Shown here: one piece after another, positions 27,895 to 36,897 of the stretch | How positions within the stretch are numbered: position 1 is the stretch's first letter | Layout of the letters: every line of letters starts with the position of its first letter | Virus record (IMG/VR): IMGVR_UViG_3300043777_000212 | Coordinates: 1-43,377 of that record | Direction: 5' to 3' (one strand) | Source: a virus | Length of the DNA stretch: 43,377 bases | Notes under the pieces: model-generated | Told to the model about the DNA's origin: nothing | Seen by the model: the letters and a program-made list of their open reading frames with translations, nothing else | The model's database searches: none | Made by a program: the position numbers and the translations under genes

Positions 27895-30509
27895 TACTGG
27901 ACCATCGTGCCATTAGGCAGCTTATAGGCAGGTTTGCCTTTGTATGTCCCTGGTACAGTCCCGGGCGGCAGATCAGGGGGCACAAACCCAGCCGTGCCCC
28001 TAAGCGGGAATTGCGCTCGCGCCTGATCGATCAGCGGCTGCAGTGGGTTCACTTCTCTCCAGGCGGTTCTGAAGCTGTCGGGATTCTTCCACTGCCTGCC
28101 ATCGCTGCCGATCATGCCCTGGGCGATATTCCAATCACTGGCAAGCCCTTGGATCTGACGTACCTGCGCTATGTCCTGGCTCAGCAGGGTAAGGTTGGCC
28201 TCGGGCTGATTGCCCGCGGCCTCGCCGGCATCGGAGTTGATCTTAAACTCGTTCCCGGTAAACTTGCTATTGGCCGCCTTGAGCGTTGACAGCGTCTGCT
28301 TGTAGTTATTGTGGAGCGCCGTCTGAAGCGCCGCGAGGCCGGCTGCATTGTCAGGCGGGGTAAGGCCGATGGCTTTGAGATAGCCAGAAAACTCATTAAA
28401 CTGCATCGACCACGTGCCCGACTCAACCATCTGATAAGCCCGGGCAATCGCGGTGAGATTGGTCTCGGCGCGCTCGGCGGTGATCCCAGCGTCGGCCAGT
28501 TCAGCGCTTGTCTTTAGCCAATCAGGCTGCATCTTACTGTAGGTGTCCCAATCGGACATTGGTGGTTGCTTATTGAGCGCCGGAACGGTCGTCTGAAAGT
28601 TGGGGTGGATGGCATTGGCTGGCGACGGGATCGGCTTGGTTATGTCGATGCCCTGCGGCACCGAGCCGGGCCCAATCGGGTTGCCGGGGACGTTGTATTG
28701 TGGGAATTTCTTTTCTTGCTCGCTCGGTCCTGTGACGCCGATAGGCACTACCGTGGGAGGCACGCCGGGTGTGGTCGATGGGTAGGTCAGCACTTCGGTC
28801 GGTCGACCATCTGGGCCAGGCGGCCCGGGGCCGCGCATTGGCGGCCCCGGTGCCGTATTCCAGCCGCCGCCAGGCAATGGGAACGAGCTGTATGGCTTCA
28901 CCGGGGTCAAAGGGAATTTCCCTCGCGCCTCTGCCGCTGCTGTCGGTTCGACCAGGGCGAACTTCGCCAGGGCGTCGATGTCCGGCGGGACGGGCAAATC
29001 TGCCATCCGCATTTTCCAGGCGACTATCTGAGCCTGCCGGATCTTCTCCGGTGACGGCGCGCCGGGGATGGGAGCCGCTGTGGCTGGAGGCGGCGGCTGC
29101 GGCCTGGCGGCCGGCGGTACGGGTGGTGCCGGCGCAGGGGGCGTGACAAGCGGCGGCGGTGGCCCGGGTGGTGGCCCGGGTGGTGGCCCGGGTGGTGCTG
29201 CAGGAGGTAGTGACAGATTGTTTGGGCTCGGTATTCCAGCGTTTGGCCCCAACAAGCCGGGCGGCGCTGCCCCACCCGGCACAAGGTTGGGCGCCGGGCC
29301 GCCGGGCAGAGGCGGCGGAAGGGGCGCACGAGCTTCGCCAGGAGGTGCGAGCGTCGAGGGACCTACATTGACTGGACCAAATCCAGGCGGTGGCCCGGCC
29401 ATGCCGCCAGACGGCGGCGCGTTAGCGGCGATGCCGGGGATCGGCTCGTTCATCCGACCGGCGATATTCGGCGGCATGTTGAGGAGACCGCCGGGCGGTC
29501 CTGCGGCTGCTGTTTGGCCAGGTCCCGGCGGCGCCGCACCACCGGGGAGTGCGGCATTTGTCGCCAACCCGGCGGCGAGCGGGGCAAATTTCGCCTCGCG
29601 CTTAGCATATTCCTGCTGCCAATGCTGCACAAAGGCACTGGCCGGCTGATCCACGAACTGCTTGCCGCCGTTATTACTGATGTTGACCGGGCGCACCAGT
29701 TGCCCAGCAGGAGTGTCGGGATTGTTGATGAGTTTTGCCGCCCCATCAGCGCCCTGCTGATGTGCCAGATAAGCTTCAGCATTGGTAGGTTCACGGCCTA
29801 GCCTGGCAGCAAGGTCGGCGCGCTCCCGAGCCAAGTCCCCTACACCGAGCGCTATTTGATTTTCGTAAGTGTCGTTCTGCCCGCCGGGGCCATTGGCCGG
29901 GGCGCGTTGAAAGACGCCCGTGTTGCTTGGCGACTTCGTGTTCCCGGTGTTTGCGCCGTAACTACTTTCGATGTCGGCCGTGGTATGCGCAAGGAGTGGA
30001 TCAACATTTTGTTTATAAGCCTCGGCAGTTAATAATGCCGGATCTATCGGGCCGGTTGGGGGCTTGCCGGTACCGGCGGCCGCCGTACCGGTGGCAGCGG
30101 CTGCCGTACCGGGGACAACGCCAGCACCTCCGTCTAGTGCGTACAATTTCGCCAGGTCGGAAGGCAGGCTATTTATTATGTCTACCCTCGACTTAGTAAA
30201 CCCCGCCTGAGCCGTCGCCTGCTGCGCCTGCGCGGCCTGGAGGCGCGCGGCCATGACCGCGTCGCCGCTCGTCCCCAGCGCGGCCGCGGCGTGACCCAAC
30301 ACCGCACCAAACGGTGTCGGCACGCGGGTCGGCATCGCACTGTCGGCAAACGAGCCAGCCATGGCGAGCAGGCCGCGCTGGGCCATCTGTGCCCGCGTTG
30401 CAGGATCGGTCAGCGCACCGGTATAGAGTGCAGCGGGGTCATTGCCGGGGAAGAGGTTCCCGAGCAGGCCCGGCGGGTTGGGATCGGGCGTCGGGTCGGG
30501 AGGCGGCAT
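27894..30509 (-). CDS. Virion protein with transglycosylase-like domain
   Basis: An 871-residue protein. About 165-285 form a lysozyme-like module: LLAHTTADIESSYGANTGN with probable catalytic Glu181, TGVFQRAP, and AYLAHQQGADGAAKLINNP. Such domains open the peptidoglycan locally so that DNA can enter, as in T7 gp16. The middle (about 310-510) is Pro/Gly-rich, including a 12-base tandem repeat; the C-terminal 250 residues are helical. One of several consecutive ejection-type proteins. Confidence 0.8.
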   Translation of the reverse strand: MPPPDPTPDPNPPGLLGNLFPGNDPAALYTGALTDPATRAQMAQRGLLAMAGSFADSAMPTRVPTPFGAVLGHAAAALGTSGDAVMAARLQAAQAQQATAQAGFTKSRVDIINSLPSDLAKLYALDGGAGVVPGTAAAATGTAAAGTGKPPTGPIDPALLTAEAYKQNVDPLLAHTTADIESSYGANTGNTKSPSNTGVFQRAPANGPGGQNDTYENQIALGVGDLARERADLAARLGREPTNAEAYLAHQQGADGAAKLINNPDTPAGQLVRPVNISNNGGKQFVDQPASAFVQHWQQEYAKREAKFAPLAAGLATNAALPGGAAPPGPGQTAAAGPPGGLLNMPPNIAGRMNEPIPGIAANAPPSGGMAGPPPGFGPVNVGPSTLAPPGEARAPLPPPLPGGPAPNLVPGGAAPPGLLGPNAGIPSPNNLSLPPAAPPGPPPGPPPGPPPPLVTPPAPAPPVPPAARPQPPPPATAAPIPGAPSPEKIRQAQIVAWKMRMADLPVPPDIDALAKFALVEPTAAAEARGKFPLTPVKPYSSFPLPGGGWNTAPGPPMRGPGPPGPDGRPTEVLTYPSTTPGVPPTVVPIGVTGPSEQEKKFPQYNVPGNPIGPGSVPQGIDITKPIPSPANAIHPNFQTTVPALNKQPPMSDWDTYSKMQPDWLKTSAELADAGITAERAETNLTAIARAYQMVESGTWSMQFNEFSGYLKAIGLTPPDNAAGLAALQTALHNNYKQTLSTLKAANSKFTGNEFKINSDAGEAAGNQPEANLTLLSQDIAQVRQIQGLASDWNIAQGMIGSDGRQWKNPDSFRTAWREVNPLQPLIDQARAQFPLRGTAGFVPPDLPPGTVPGTYKGKPAYKLPNGTMVQ
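29158..29193. repeat. 12-base tandem repeat, three units
   Basis: GGTGGCCCGGGT is repeated three times without change inside the virion transglycosylase gene, encoding a GPPP-type collagen-like stretch. Copy number may vary by slippage. Confidence 0.9.
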
Positions 30510-30510
30510 T

Positions 30511-30984
30511 TTATGATCCCCGCATCAGCTGCTGGAGCGCCATGTACTGCGCCATGAGCCCCTGATTGCCCACACCTGCCGCGCCAGGTTGTTGCAGGGC
30601 CGGGATGCCGGGTGGCCTCGGCATCTGTGTTTGCGGTAGCATCGGCGGGGGCGGCGGAGGAGCCGCCTGACCGGCCGGCGCCCCGACGGTGGTGCCGGGC
30701 ATCTTGGGCAAGGTTCCCTGGCCGACGGCATTCATCAGCCGGTCCCATATACCGGGCGGCGGCTTCGGCTGGAACGCCCCCATTGTCTGTTGCGCCATGC
30801 CGGTTGTCCCTGGTGCTGCATAATTCCAGTCAGACGCTCCAGGGTTGGCAGCCGGTGCTTGCGGAGGCATTACAGGCGGCTGTTGCGGCACCGCACCGGG
30901 GCTACCCAGACCGCCGAAGCCGCCCCCACCCCACAGGCCCGCTAAGTTCTGCCCGATACCCGGCTGACTTGGGTAACCACCCAT
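30511..30984 (-). CDS. Pro/Gly-rich virion-region protein
   Basis: A 157-residue protein with AAGGAG eight bases before its ATG. It is largely P/G/A/Q-rich (PGAVPQQPPVMPPQAPAANP) with a short folded part, GIWDRLMNAVGQGTLPKM. It is probably a flexible internal virion or ejection component. Its start lies inside the 3' end of the previous gene, an 83-base overlap. Confidence 0.72.
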   Translation of the reverse strand: MGGYPSQPGIGQNLAGLWGGGGFGGLGSPGAVPQQPPVMPPQAPAANPGASDWNYAAPGTTGMAQQTMGAFQPKPPPGIWDRLMNAVGQGTLPKMPGTTVGAPAGQAAPPPPPPMLPQTQMPRPPGIPALQQPGAAGVGNQGLMAQYMALQQLMRGS

Positions 30985-31432
30985 CGTATCGCTCCTTCGC
31001 TATTAGTACTGCTCGCCGGCCTAGCGCCGCTTCCACGCTCGTTACAAAGATCGTCCCGTGACCGGTCAACGCGGCGACGGCTTCCGGCATGCGCGAGGGT
31101 GAGAACGCCATTTCGCTGACAACGCACCCTCTCGCATCACGCGCCTGGGCAATCAACCCGCAACCTCGGATCGCTGATTTGGCCTCGACGTATCCCAGAA
31201 GGTGCGCAAGCATCTCTTCGCTCGGATCCGCCTCGAGGCGCCGGCAATCGCGCGGGCTCCCGTAAAACGACCCGGCCGGCAGCACCAGGGACGGGGCGAC
31301 CCAGGATGGCGCGCGCGTCCCTGCCGCCAGCCACATCGCCGCTTTAGGATGGCATGGGTCGAGGAGCGCCCGCACCTGAGCCACGACATCACAAAACGGC
31401 TCGGCCCAGGTCGGTGCGAGCAAAGCTCGCAT
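30902..31432 (-). CDS. Hypothetical virion-region protein, 176 aa
   Basis: From the ATG at 31432, with CGGAG upstream: MRALLAPTWAEPFCDVVAQV, WLAAGTRAPSWVAPSLVLPA, CGLIAQARDARGCVVSEMAF. A mixed alpha/beta soluble protein with several cysteines and no known motif. An upstream TTG start overlapping the previous stop is possible. It lies between the two ejection-type genes. Confidence 0.65.
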   Translation of the reverse strand: MRALLAPTWAEPFCDVVAQVRALLDPCHPKAAMWLAAGTRAPSWVAPSLVLPAGSFYGSPRDCRRLEADPSEEMLAHLLGYVEAKSAIRGCGLIAQARDARGCVVSEMAFSPSRMPEAVAALTGHGTIFVTSVEAALGRRAVLIAKERYDGWLPKSAGYRAELSGPVGWGRLRRSG

Positions 31433-31449
31433 GCCAGCTCCGCTGGCGA

Positions 31450-32955
31450 TCAAATCTTCGCCAGCCCCGCCGCAATCGCGCCGGGGAAGATGCCGCTGGT
31501 GCCGCCGAGCGTATTGGCGATGCCGAGCCCGCCCGACAGGCCGCCGAGGATATTGGCGCCGGTGTTGCTATAGTAAGGCTGCGAGGTCTGCTGCGTCCCG
31601 GTGCCGCCGACCGCTCCCCCGAGAATGCCTGATAGGTTGTTGAGCGGCGTCCACGGCTGGTTGTAGGAGGCGGCGTACTGGCTTGCGGGGTACCCGGCCA
31701 TACCCGGCGCTTGGCTGAGCGCATTGGTGAGCGCAATATCGCCCTGGTTGAGCATACCCCCGGCGCCTGTGAGTGCCGTGTTGGCGGTGCCGTAGCCGGC
31801 CTGTGCCGCACCGGCCCCGGCGCTCAGACCGGACATACCCGCATTCATGTAGTTCAACCCGGTGTTAGCGGCGTTGCCCATAAACTGGTTGAGCGTGTTG
31901 TAGCCTTGAGCCGAGAGATTGCCACCTGTCGTGTAGCCCTGGTTGAGCAGGTTCCCGGCGGTGTTGTAGCCCTGGTTGAGCAGATTGCCGGCATTGTTGA
32001 CCCCCGCCTGGGCCAACTGCCCCGAGTTGCTGAGCGCATTGGTGACATTGCTAACGCCCTGGTTGTAGATGTTCCCCTCGGCCTGCCCCGCACCCAGCGT
32101 CGCGTTGATGCCGGTGTTGTAAGCATTGTTGGTTATACCGCTCACGGCGTTGGCGAGGCCTTGCCCGAGCCCGTATTGCGCCTGCCCTTGCGCATTGGTC
32201 TGCGCCCCCGAGCCATAACGCCCGGCACCCTCGAACTGCGAAGCGACTTGCGGGGCCGTTGCCGTCATGTACTGGTTGATCAGCGGCTGGGTGGCCGACT
32301 GGATCATGCCGGCGTAGGCCGGGTTGGTCGATGGGTTGATATACTGCCCGCTCGCCAGACCCTGCAGCCCGGAGCTGAACGCCGGGTTGCCGCCGAGCGC
32401 CGTGGCGGCATTGGCGTTAAGGCCGTATTCGGCAGGGTTGCCGGCGGTAGCGGCCCGACCCGCCAGGCTCGACATGCCGCTGAGCGCGCCAGGGGCCAGC
32501 CCGGTAAGTGAGTTGATCGCGCCGGAGCCATAGCCTTGTAGCGTCTGGTTTGCGGCCTGGCCGGCATTCATGAATTGGTTCTGCCAGCCGGGCACCTGAC
32601 TGAGCGCGTTGTTCGCTACCCCTGCGAGATTCTGGCTAAAGTTGAGCCCCTGGTTGACGGCATTACCGGCATTGGCTGTAAGTTGAGCGGCCTGGCCGGC
32701 CGACGGTATTCCCATGCCGATCTGGTTTGTGTATTGCTGCAATGCGGCCGGCATGACGCCACTCGCGAGCGCATTGGTGAGATCGCCCTGACCCTGCTGG
32801 TAATTCATCGCCTGATAGAGCGGGGTCATGGTTTGGTTTTGTCTTTGCCAGTCTGCGGAGCCATATAGGTCCTGCAATGCCGGCAGCTGCGCATTGGCAG
32901 CCGGGTTCTGCTGCTGGACGGTGGTCGTGGTGTTGCCGCTCGGCCCCTTGCCCAT
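31450..32955 (-). CDS. Ejection-type protein rich in Asn/Gln/Gly/Ala
   Basis: A 501-residue protein with a TTTTVQQQNPAANAQLPALQ start and long A/G/N/Q-rich helical repeats. NAGNLLNQGY and NTAGNLLNQGY tandem units lie about 330-370, and NQFM / LNYMNAGMSGLSAG follow. The composition matches podovirus internal virion proteins of the P22 gp7/T7 gp14 type that leave the capsid with the DNA. There is no enzyme motif. Confidence 0.78.
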   Translation of the reverse strand: MGKGPSGNTTTTVQQQNPAANAQLPALQDLYGSADWQRQNQTMTPLYQAMNYQQGQGDLTNALASGVMPAALQQYTNQIGMGIPSAGQAAQLTANAGNAVNQGLNFSQNLAGVANNALSQVPGWQNQFMNAGQAANQTLQGYGSGAINSLTGLAPGALSGMSSLAGRAATAGNPAEYGLNANAATALGGNPAFSSGLQGLASGQYINPSTNPAYAGMIQSATQPLINQYMTATAPQVASQFEGAGRYGSGAQTNAQGQAQYGLGQGLANAVSGITNNAYNTGINATLGAGQAEGNIYNQGVSNVTNALSNSGQLAQAGVNNAGNLLNQGYNTAGNLLNQGYTTGGNLSAQGYNTLNQFMGNAANTGLNYMNAGMSGLSAGAGAAQAGYGTANTALTGAGGMLNQGDIALTNALSQAPGMAGYPASQYAASYNQPWTPLNNLSGILGGAVGGTGTQQTSQPYYSNTGANILGGLSGGLGIANTLGGTSGIFPGAIAAGLAKI

Positions 32956-32958
32956 CCC

Positions 32959-33366
32959 TCACCCTCCAGCCCGGCGGCGCACGATGACGCCGTCGAGCTC
33001 AAACCCGAATTTGACCCAACCCTTACGCAGGAAACCTACGATGTCGGAACATCCGGCGATCTCGGCCTGTGCGTCGATGAACTCGAGCAGCTGTTCGTGC
33101 CAACGTTTCAGCCCGGTGCCGGCAACAAACGGGACCTCGAGCACGCGGCAGCGCGGCAGCTGGCGCACCTCGACCACTGCGACCGCGACAATCCGGTCTT
33201 CTTCGCGGACCAGGATCAGCGACATGCGCCCCATCATCACCAGGTGCAGGATGTCGATCGGCTCGTAGGCCTTTGCCCGATCGGTCGCGCGTTTGAGGAT
33301 CGGCTCGATGATCGGCCAGGACCGCGCGATGTCGTCGATCGGCGGCAACTCGACGACGATCCCCAC
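32959..33366 (-). CDS. GNAT-like acetyltransferase-fold protein
   Basis: A protein of about 135 residues from GTG 33366; an upstream ATG at 33432 is possible but overlaps the neighbour. VMMGRMSLILVREEDRIVAV, VLEVPFVAGTGLKRWHEQLL and GFLRKGWVKFGFELDG follow the strand-strand-helix layout of GNAT-fold proteins encoded among tail genes of several podoviruses. The acetyl-CoA P-loop is degenerate, so the role may be structural. Confidence 0.62.
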   Translation of the reverse strand: MGIVVELPPIDDIARSWPIIEPILKRATDRAKAYEPIDILHLVMMGRMSLILVREEDRIVAVAVVEVRQLPRCRVLEVPFVAGTGLKRWHEQLLEFIDAQAEIAGCSDIVGFLRKGWVKFGFELDGVIVRRRAGG

Positions 33367-33379
33367 GGGGACATTATCG

Positions 33380-33724
33380 TCAGCCGAGCAAACAGGCGAT
33401 AAATGTCTGATCGAGATTGGGGCTGTTGGCATGGTTGATCGTGGCTGCACCTTGCGTCGTCGTGATCCAGATCGAACGCAGCGCATCCGAAGCGGTAGCG
33501 GTTGCCGGCATCAGGCCGATGTAGGTGTAGGGGCCGATACGGCTATCCTGGAATGTCGACTGGGTCGCGTTGGCGGCCAGCGTCACCCCGATCGTCGCAG
33601 CGATGCCGCCGCGCAACGCCTGATTGATCGCGGCGGCGTGGCGCACGATGGTGGCGCGGCCACTGCCGACATCGGCAGGAACGAGCGGCACCGCAGGCGG
33701 CCGGGTGATCGCTGCGGACGCCAT
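33380..33724 (-). CDS. Small virion protein, free-standing copy of adaptor insert
   Basis: A 114-residue protein (MASAAITRPPAVPLVPADVG). Its last 65 residues, LAANATQSTFQDSRIGPYTY to SPNLDQTFIACLLG, align with residues 141-206 of the SU10-type adaptor at 36897-37808 at about half the positions. It is therefore a stand-alone version of that insert, probably a beta-rich virion module. Start and upstream stop share a base (TGATG). Confidence 0.75.
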   Translation of the reverse strand: MASAAITRPPAVPLVPADVGSGRATIVRHAAAINQALRGGIAATIGVTLAANATQSTFQDSRIGPYTYIGLMPATATASDALRSIWITTTQGAATINHANSPNLDQTFIACLLG

Positions 33725-35280
33725 CAGCGCACACCCTCCGGCCGCGCCGCGACGTCGACACCCTGGAGAGCAGTGAAATTGGCGCCGGCCGGCAGAGTCA
33801 TTTGGAAGCGCACATAGCGCCCGGTGCAGCGCTGCGGACAATTGCCGAGCACGTTCTCGGGGACGGCAGCCTGGTAGACAACGCCCTGGCGGATCATCTC
33901 GCGGGTGCCGACCGCGACACTGGCGGGCACCATCGCATTATGGAGCGGTCGTACCCCGGTGATGCGGGCCCGGCGGTCAGGGAAAAGCTGCGCCTCGGTG
34001 GTGGCGATCGTCGCTGCCATGCTCGGCCCCGTCGTGTAGTTCTGCACGTGGCTGCCATCAAACCAGCCGAGCAGGGCGTTGCCGCCGGTCCACGCCAGGC
34101 TATCAAACGAAAACTGGAGTTGTTCTAAATTGCCGAATATATCGAGTTCGTCGAGGGTGTAACCGCCGGACGAATAACTGTTGCCTTCGACCCACTCGAC
34201 CGGGATCGGCGTCAGGTCAAGCAGCGACCAGCGGCCCAACTCCCAATTGAAGACGAGGCAGCGATTGAACAGGCCGTTATTGCCCGCACCGTGATAGAAC
34301 CACAAGATCAGCTTGCGAGACGGATCCCATGTCCCTTGCACGTGGCGCAGGAAGTTGACATCGAGATCGGCAAAGAAGGTGCGGTCGATCTTTTGCGCTC
34401 CGATCGCCGTTGAGCTGGAACCGTCGAACCCATAGAACCCGTCATTGCCGAGGTAGTAGATCACGGAGTTGACGACACCGTTGCTGTTGGCCAGCCGCCG
34501 CTCGACCACCGACAACGGCGCATCGGTCCCGGCGGCACCTTCGGCGACCGCAAAATCAAAAATTGCCGGGCTGCCGGCGTATTGAATGCGGTAGATCCCG
34601 CGTTCGCACAGTGCAGCACCATCAGCAGCCGACAAGTGCCCGCCGACCACCTGGGTTATGGCACCCAAGTCAGTCTGCACCAGGTCCTGATAGTCGGACT
34701 GGAGCTCGATCGCGGTATTGCTGCCGGGGGGCGGCCAATTGGTCGGGTCGCCGATCGCCGGCCACGCGAGGCGATACGGCACCGCGCCGTCGCGACTATC
34801 GAAGGTGTTGCCGAGCATCAGAAAGTCGCGAATCACGCAGCAGAACTTGGCGCGCGGGGCCGCGGCCGAGAGTTCGCTAAAGGCTGTGTCGACGCCCGCG
34901 AGATAGGTCTGGATCGGGTCGTTGAAGTTGGTGGCGATGATCCGATTACCAAAACTGGTCATCTGCCAGTAGCCGTCAGGCGGCGTGTCGGTGTTATAGG
35001 GCGCACCCGGCCCGCTCACGTCGGTATAGGCGGTTTGGCCGGTCACCTGCAGGTAGAGGCGTTGTTGCGTTGCGGCGACGTTGTAGACGTGGTCGACGGT
35101 ATCGCGATAGCCATATGACCCGCAGACCCGGGCGGGCAGCGGTGCCGAATTGGGCACCGGGCTCGGCATCGGGCCATAGGCTTGTTGCGAGCGCGGCACC
35201 ACATTAAGTGCAGTGACGGTGCCGGGGTTGCCGAAGGCCGGCGCGTCAGGCAGATATTCGCCAAAGGGAACGAGGGCCAT
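33724..35280 (-). CDS. Tail protein, nozzle/propeller-like candidate
   Basis: A 518-residue beta-rich protein starting MALVPFGEYLPDAPAFGNPG, a start seen in a conserved tail protein of many podoviruses. Repeating strand blocks (VYNVAATQQRLYLQVTGQTA, YYLGNDGFYGFDGSSSTAIG, WELGRWSLLDLTPIPVEWVE) suggest a beta-propeller. In SU10-like tails the nozzle below the adaptor has that fold, so it is the nozzle candidate. Its ATG lies in a CCATGG shared with an opposite-strand gene. Confidence 0.72.
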   Translation of the reverse strand: MALVPFGEYLPDAPAFGNPGTVTALNVVPRSQQAYGPMPSPVPNSAPLPARVCGSYGYRDTVDHVYNVAATQQRLYLQVTGQTAYTDVSGPGAPYNTDTPPDGYWQMTSFGNRIIATNFNDPIQTYLAGVDTAFSELSAAAPRAKFCCVIRDFLMLGNTFDSRDGAVPYRLAWPAIGDPTNWPPPGSNTAIELQSDYQDLVQTDLGAITQVVGGHLSAADGAALCERGIYRIQYAGSPAIFDFAVAEGAAGTDAPLSVVERRLANSNGVVNSVIYYLGNDGFYGFDGSSSTAIGAQKIDRTFFADLDVNFLRHVQGTWDPSRKLILWFYHGAGNNGLFNRCLVFNWELGRWSLLDLTPIPVEWVEGNSYSSGGYTLDELDIFGNLEQLQFSFDSLAWTGGNALLGWFDGSHVQNYTTGPSMAATIATTEAQLFPDRRARITGVRPLHNAMVPASVAVGTREMIRQGVVYQAAVPENVLGNCPQRCTGRYVRFQMTLPAGANFTALQGVDVAARPEGVR

Positions 35281-35491
35281 GGGTATTCCCACAGATGAAG
35301 AACTCGAGGCGTCGATCCCCAGGGACGACGAGTTGGAGGCGATTATCGCCGCCGTGGTCGAACGCAAGAACGCTGCCGCCAAAGACTCGGCCGAGCGCCT
35401 GATGGCGGTGCGTCAGCTAGCCGGGCTAAGCAAACGCGAGCTAGGCGCCCCGCTGATCGAGGAGCTGGACCCGATCTACTGGGGTCACTGA
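35279..35491 (+). CDS. Plus-strand gene inside the tail operon, 70 aa
   Basis: MGIPTDEELEASIPRDDELE starts an acidic helical protein with an internal EELEASI/DELEAII repeat, then LMAVRQLAGLSKRELGAPLI and EELDPIYWGH. GAGGG lies close before the ATG. It is the only plus-strand gene among the structural genes and fills the 204-base gap in that operon; the minus frame opposite is serine-rich noise. It is moron-like. Its stop overlaps the end of the neighbouring minus gene. Confidence 0.62.
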   Translation: MGIPTDEELEASIPRDDELEAIIAAVVERKNAAAKDSAERLMAVRQLAGLSKRELGAPLIEELDPIYWGH

Positions 35492-36897
35492 TCGCCTGCA
35501 GCGGCACCTACACCGACTGCCCCGAGCAAACCATACATCGGGATTTGGCCGCCGATCACGCCGCGCCGCACGATCTCGTCTCGCGGCATCCCGGTTAGCC
35601 GGTGGGTGCGCTCGATGCTGTCGTTGATAACATCGATGAAAGGCTGCCCCGAAGTGTAGTTCGGGTTCTTCATATTCTTGAACCCGGCCCAGGCAACGTC
35701 TTGGAAGTTTTGCGGCGGCAGACCAAGCTTAGCTGCCTCTTCACGCCCCACACCCGTGTACAACCCGTAGGTGTTCGCAGGCGGGACTTGGACGCCCGGC
35801 GTCATTCCCGAGACCATTTGCTCATCCATGGTCATCGCGTTTGGGTTGCCGGTGAAAGCCTGCGCGAAATCGGCCCGCTTTGGGTTGGCCGCACCCAGCG
35901 CATCAAATCCGCCCTGGTCAAAAATCCTCTGATGCATCGCCATGTTGGTGCTTGCGTAGCGGCCGCCGATCGGAAACGGCATGTCGTAGGCGCCGGTAGG
36001 ATAAGGCAGCCCCTGGTTGCGCAGATAATTGCCGTAGGCCGACATCAGGTAATTCGAGGTTGGGTCTGCTCCGCCGGTCGTCGCCGCCATGCTGGTCGCG
36101 ATACGGTCCTGAAAGGCTTTGCGTCCCGCCTCTGGCCCGAGCTGCTTGACGAAGTCCTGCTCGAGCTGGCCGAGGTCGTACCAGTTTGCGGTGTTCGGCA
36201 TCTCGGAACCACGTTGATAGGCAGCCTGTAGGCGGGCCCGCGCATCCTCGCTGCCAATGTTCGCCATGTGTGTATCAATAGTCGTCTGCTTGGCGGGGAG
36301 GATCGTCGCCGTATCGATGTTTGGCGGGTAGTTGGTCGGATCGACGGGGAATCGCTGCGCCGGATCGTAGTAGGGCGTGTAGCCGCTCTGCGCCATGTCA
36401 TTGCTGATCCGCTGGCGCTCGGCCTGAAACGCCTCCCCCTCGGGCGACATGGTCTTTTTGAGATACTCTGTGCCCTTCACGGGATCGAGCGTCGGGGTCG
36501 GCGGGGCGTTTGGAGGATAGCTTTCGGCATATTGTGGAAACTTTGCCGCCGACCCTAGATCGCCCGCCGCGGGCACCTCCTCGGTCGCCTGGGCGATCTT
36601 TCCCGGCAACCGCATTCCCGAACTGAACGAGCCGGCAGGCGCACCACCGACAAGATAGGGTGCCACGATCGAGGAGAGATCCATCAGTGACTGACCCAGC
36701 GGCGGCGGCTCGGCGCGCGGCTGAGGATCAGGTTGGGCGCGCGCCAGCATCATCTGGTCGAGTGCTGGGTTGCCGCTTTGGAACGGTTGCCCGCTTTGGA
36801 AGAACGAAGACAGCGCTCCCCAGAGCGACGAATCGTCCTGGGGCTGCTGATCTTGTCCGGCATAGGGCAACGTGGCGTCGTCCCACAGGCTCGGCAT
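35485..36897 (-). CDS. Internal or tail virion protein, 470 aa
   Basis: From the ATG at 36897 (MPSLWDDATLPYAGQDQQPQ), which shares a base with the adaptor stop. The N-terminal 120 residues are P/Q/A-rich; the rest is folded with conserved-looking stretches (NTANWYDLGQLEQDFVKQLG, YLMSAYGNYLRNQGLPYPTG, GGFDALGAANPKRADFAQAF). It recalls virion proteins of alphaproteobacterial podoviruses whose function is unknown. There is no enzyme motif. Confidence 0.72.
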   Translation of the reverse strand: MPSLWDDATLPYAGQDQQPQDDSSLWGALSSFFQSGQPFQSGNPALDQMMLARAQPDPQPRAEPPPLGQSLMDLSSIVAPYLVGGAPAGSFSSGMRLPGKIAQATEEVPAAGDLGSAAKFPQYAESYPPNAPPTPTLDPVKGTEYLKKTMSPEGEAFQAERQRISNDMAQSGYTPYYDPAQRFPVDPTNYPPNIDTATILPAKQTTIDTHMANIGSEDARARLQAAYQRGSEMPNTANWYDLGQLEQDFVKQLGPEAGRKAFQDRIATSMAATTGGADPTSNYLMSAYGNYLRNQGLPYPTGAYDMPFPIGGRYASTNMAMHQRIFDQGGFDALGAANPKRADFAQAFTGNPNAMTMDEQMVSGMTPGVQVPPANTYGLYTGVGREEAAKLGLPPQNFQDVAWAGFKNMKNPNYTSGQPFIDVINDSIERTHRLTGMPRDEIVRRGVIGGQIPMYGLLGAVGVGAAAGDQ

